64,000 nucleotides of DNA from Limnoperna fortunei. Lineage: Eukaryota > Mollusca > Bivalvia > Mytilida > Modiolidae. The position numbers and the translations under genes are program-made. Below, one piece after another: positions 59,865-64,000 of the stretch. The stretch is taken from the NCBI GenBank assembly GCA_944474755.1, contig OX104114.1:84492623-84556622 (forward strand), given 5' to 3'. Under the pieces are notes generated by a model that ran no database searches, was not told the DNA's origin, and saw nothing but the letters and a program-made list of their open reading frames with translations. How positions within the stretch are numbered: the first letter of the stretch is position 1; each line of letters starts with the position of its first letter.

Positions 59865-60189
59865 CTGTAAAAAAAAGAGTAATGTGTTGATTAAGTGCAA
59901 GAAACATGTAAGAAAATCTACATCTTTGACCTGAGAGAGAATTGACATCTCATATAGGACCTCTTTCATTTTTAATTGTATTTAAATATTTTTTGTCACT
60001 TTTAATGGTTTACACATATAAAGCTATTACTCTGCCATACCATCACAACAATGTGTACACTTGCTGTCTCACCTGCATGTTTATTACACCTGTTTGTACT
60101 CTGTACACCTATAAACCCCATCATGAAATTTTGTACTCTGTAATGCCAGTTTATACTGTCATACCTGCCTACACTCCAATGCCTTTAGT
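59865..60189. other. Intron start of the satellite
   Basis: Nothing recognised apart from increasingly monomer-like phrases (TGTTTGTACTCTGTACACC) from about 60090, possibly ancestral to the array. Confidence 0.4.
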
Positions 60190-63100
60190 GAGTCATATAC
60201 TGGTGTGTACTCCTGTTTACACTCTGTCAAGCTAGTGTCCTGTCACACCAGTTTACAGTCTGTCAAGCTAGTGTCCTGTCACACCTATTTACACTCTGTC
60301 ATGCTTGTGTCCTGTCACATCAGTTTATTCTCTCACATCATTTTACTGTCACACCTGTTTACATTATGTCAAGCTTGTGTGCTGTCACATCAGTTTATTC
60401 TCTCACACCATTTTATACTCTGTCACACCTGTTTACATTCTGTCACATCAGTTTATTCTCCCACATAATTTTACTGTCACACCTGTTTACATTCTGTCAA
60501 GCTTGTGTCCTGTCACATCAGTTTATTCTCTCCCACCATTTTATACTCTGTCACACCTGTTTACATTCTGTCAAGCTCGTGTCCTGTCACATCAGTTTAT
60601 TCTCTCCCACCATTTGATACTCTGTCACACCTGTTTACATTCTGTCAAGCTTGTGTCCTATCACATCAGTTTATTCTCTCCCAACATTTTATACTCTGTC
60701 ACACCTGTTTACATTCTGTCAAGCTTGTGTCCTGTCACATCAGTTTATTCTCTCCCAACATTTTATAATCTGTCACACCTGTTTACATTCTGTCAAGCTT
60801 GTGTCCTGTCACATCAGTTTATTCTCTCCCAACATTTTATACTCTGTCACACCTGTTTACATTATGTCAAGCTTGTGTCCTGTCACATCAGTTTATTCTC
60901 TCCCACCATTTTATACTCTGTCACACCTGTTTACATTCTGTCAAGCTCGTGTCCTGTCACATCAGTTTATTCTCTCCCAACATTTTATACTCTGTCACAC
61001 CTGTTTACATTATGTCAAGCTTGTGTCCTATCACATCAGTTTATTCTCTCCCAACATTTTATACTCTGTCACACCTGTTTACATTCTGTCAAGCTTGTGT
61101 CCTGTCACATCAGTTTATTCTCTCCCAACATTTTATACTCTGTCACACCTGTTTACATTCTGTCAAGCTCGTGTCCTGTCACATCAGTTTATTCTCTCCC
61201 AACATTTTATACTCTGTCACACCTGTTTACATTATGTCAAGCTTGTGTCCTATCACATCAGTTTATTCTCTCCCAACATTTTATACTCTGTCACACCTGT
61301 TTACATTCTGTCAAGCTTGTGTCCTATCACATCAGTTTATTCTCTCCCAACATTTTATACTCTGTCACACCTGTTTACATTCTGTCAAGCTTGTGTCCTG
61401 TCACATCAGTTTATTCTCTCCCACCATTTTATACTCTGTCACACCTGTTTACATTCTGTCAAGCTCGTGTCCTGTCACATCAGTTTATTCTCTCCCAACA
61501 TTTTATACTCTGTCACACCTGTTTACATTATGTCAAGCTTGTGTCCTATCACATCAGTTTATTCTCTCCCAACATTTTATACTCTGTCACACCTGTTTAC
61601 ATTATGTCAAGCTTGTGTCCTGTCACATCAGTTTATTCTCTCCCACCATTTTATACTCTGTCACACCTGTTTACATTCTGTCAAGCTCGTGTCCTGTCAC
61701 ATCAGTTTATTCTCTCCCAACATTTTATACTCTGTCACACCTGTTTACATTATGTCAAGCTTGTGTCCTATCACATCAGTTTATTCTCTCCCAACATTTT
61801 ATACTCTGTCACACCTGTTTACATTCTGTCAAGCTTGTGTCCTGTCACATCAGTTTATTCTCTCCCAACATTTTATACTCTGTCACACCTGTTTACATTC
61901 TGTCAAGCTCGTGTCCTGTCACATCAGTTTATTCTCTCCCAACATTTTATACTCTGTCACACCTGTTTACATTATGTCAAGCTTGTGTCCTATCACATCA
62001 GTTTATTCTCTCCCAACATTTTATACTCTGTCACACCTGTTTACATTCTGTCAAGCTTGTGTCCTATCACATCAGTTTATTCTCTCCCAACATTTTATAC
62101 TCTGTCACACCTGTTTACATTCTGTCAAGCTTGTGTCCTGTCACATCAGTTTATTCTCTCCCACCATTTTATACTCTGTCACACCTGTTTACATTCTGTC
62201 AAGCTCGTGTCCTGTCACATCAGTTTATTCTCTCCCAACATTTTATACTCTGTCACACCTGTTTACATTATGTCAAGCTTGTGTCCTGTCACATCAGTTT
62301 ATTCTCTCCCAACATTTTATACTCTGTCACACCTGTTTACATTCTGTCAAGCTTGTGTCCTATCACATCAGTTTATTCTCTCCCAACATTTTATACTCTG
62401 TCACACCTGTTTACATTCTGTCAAGCTTGTGTCCTGTCACATCAGTTTATTCTCTCCCACCATTTTATACTCTGTCACACCTGTTTACATTCTGTCAAGC
62501 TCGTGTCCTGTCACATCAGTTTATTCTCTCCCAACATTTTATACTCTGTCACACCTGTTTACATTATGTCAAGCTTGTGTCCTATCACATCAGTTTATTC
62601 TCTCCCAACATTTTATACTCTGTCACACCTGTTTACATTCTGTCAAGCTTGTGTCCTGTCACATCAGTTTATTCTCTCACACCATTTTATACTCTGTCAC
62701 ACCTGTTTACATTCTGTCAAGCTTGTGTCCTATCACATCAGTTTATTCTCTCCCAACATTTTATACTCTGTCACACCTGTTTACATTATGTCAAGCTTGT
62801 GTCCCGTCACATCAGTTTATTCTCTCCCAACATTTTATACTCTGTCACACCTGTTTACATTCTGTCAAGCTTGTGTCCTGTCACATCAGTTTATTCTCTC
62901 ACACCATTTTATACTCTGTCACACCTGTTTACATTCTGTCAAGCTCGTGTCCTGTCACATCAGTTTATTCTCTCCCAACATTTTATACTCTGTCACACAT
63001 GTTTACATTCTGTCAAGCTTGTGTCCTATCACATCAGTTTATTCTCTCCCAACATTTTATACTCTGTCACACCTGTTTACATTCTGTCAAGCTTGTGTCC

Positions 63101-63958
63101 TGTCACATCAGTTTATTCTCTCCCACCATTTTATACTCTGTTACACCTGTTTACATTATGTCAAGCTTGTGTCCTGTCACATCAGTTTATTCTCTCCCAA
63201 CATTTTATACTCTGTCACACCTGTTTACATTCTGTCAAGCTTGTGTCCTGTCACATCAGTTTATTCTCTCACACCATTTTATACTCTGTCACACCTGTTT
63301 ACATTCTGTCAAGCTTGTGTCCTGTCACATCAGTTTATTCTCTCCCAACATTTTATACTCTGTCACACCTGTTTACATTCTGTCAAGCTTGTGTACTGTC
63401 ACATCAGTTTATTCTCTCACACCATTTTATACTCTGTCACACCTGTTTACATTCTGTCAAGCTTGTGTCCTATCACATCAGTTTATTCTCTCCCAACATT
63501 TTATACTCTGTCACACCTGTTTACATTCTGTCAAGCTTGTGTCCTATCACATCAGTTTATTCTCTCCCAACATTTTATACTCTGTCACACCTGTTTACAT
63601 TCTGTCAAGCTTGTGTCCTATCACATCAGTTTATTCTCTCCCAACATTTTATACTCTGTCACACCTGTTTACATTCTGTCAAGCTTGTGTCCTGTCACAT
63701 CAGTTTATTCTCTCACACCATTTTATACTCTGTCACACCTGTTTACATTCTGTCAAGCTTGTGTCCTGTCACATCAGTTTATTCTCTCACACCATTTTAT
63801 ACTCTGTCACACCTGTTTACATTCTGTCAAGCTCGTGTGCTGTCACATCAGTTTATTCTCTCACACCATTTTATACTCTGTCACACCTTGTTTACATTAT
63901 GTCAAGCTTGTTTCCTGTCACATTAGTTTATTTTCTCCCAACATTTTACACTCTGTTA
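60190..63958. repeat. 74-bp satellite array, about 50 copies
   Basis: The monomer has TGTCACACCTGTTTACATTC, TGTCAAGCTTGTGTCCTGTC, ACATCAGTTTATTCTCTCCC and AACATTTTATACTC (74 bases). Variants (GCTCGTG, CATTATG, CCTATC, CCCACC, CTCACACC) recur in blocks of three or four monomers. The first few units and the last two are diverged. All three forward frames lack stops over more than 3 kb. This is a compositional effect, not a gene. Confidence 0.97.
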
Positions 63959-63998
63959 ACAGTTTGTAGTGTCACATGATCAAAGTATTTGACAGTAC

Positions 63999-64000
63999 CT
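63999..64000 (-). other. Possible 3' edge of the myosin P-loop exon
   Basis: The last two bases of the window, read on the minus strand, are AG followed by GTACTG, a usable splice donor. The first placed exon (59864) begins with two bases that need one leading base, expected to be G for the Glu of GKTE. A preceding exon ending in ...G at this position would fit. Only two bases of it could be in the window, so this is a phase-compatible guess. Confidence 0.25.

Noticed and set aside
60305..63979. Very long forward reading frames (over 1000 residues, three frames)
   Set aside because: They are all readings of a 74-bp satellite that lacks stops. The same peptide blocks appear in every frame, which no real protein gene would show.

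Overview
The window is eukaryotic and AT-rich, with long introns and dense transposons. It most likely comes from a bivalve mollusc. The reasons are a tRNA-headed SINE with a TTTG-type tail, tandem-cored elements resembling the bivalve 'pearl' repeats, a DIRS-type retrotransposon and CR1/L2-like LINE sequence, together with large-intron gene structure. The assignment to bivalves is inference; no species is claimed.

One gene organises the whole window. A class I unconventional myosin of the Myo1a/Myo1b type lies on the minus strand. Twenty coding exons were placed, from 59864 (5') down to 1254 (3'). Their splice phases agree at every junction, and together they give 702 complete codons. They run from just after the ATP-binding P-loop, through switch I, switch II, the relay, the actin-binding region and the converter, to four IQ (calmodulin-binding) motifs. 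The P-loop exon lies at or beyond the right edge, and the membrane-binding tail lies beyond the left edge.

The introns hold nearly everything else. In transcript order: a 74-bp satellite (60.2-63.96 kb); a CR1/L2-like LINE with an intact endonuclease/reverse-transcriptase ORF (55.7-59.4 kb, + strand); a 57-bp array (51.0-52.2 kb); a Tc1/pogo-like DNA element with a smaller MITE nested in it (49.0-50.2 kb); an apparently intronless, antisense-nested seven-transmembrane receptor gene (44.3-47.2 kb, + strand); a pearl-like element (36.3-37.7 kb); a 41-bp array split by a SINE (35.0-36.2 kb); a hAT-like non-autonomous element (33.65-34.54 kb); a 29-bp array (27.8-29.2 kb); a long foldback element (25.5 kb); a second pearl-like element of the same family (20.9-22.8 kb); a nearly complete DIRS retrotransposon with inverted terminal repeats and internal complementary region (12.13-17.58 kb, + strand); another pogo-like TIR element (8.36-9.24 kb); and a separate pearl-like family (5.9-7.0 kb). 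SINE copies are scattered throughout, mostly in the minus orientation.

The most unusual local structures are these. A minisatellite was built from the 3' end and splice donor of the last visible myosin exon (0.95-1.31 kb). A partial duplicate of a motor-domain exon lies next to its parent (40.14-40.22 kb). There is a 14-bp microexon (52735-52748). The DIRS element has a splint-like internal region that matches both of its ends. The nested receptor has a very large third cytoplasmic loop. The 74-bp array is free of stop codons in all three forward frames, so it yields very long but non-genic reading frames.
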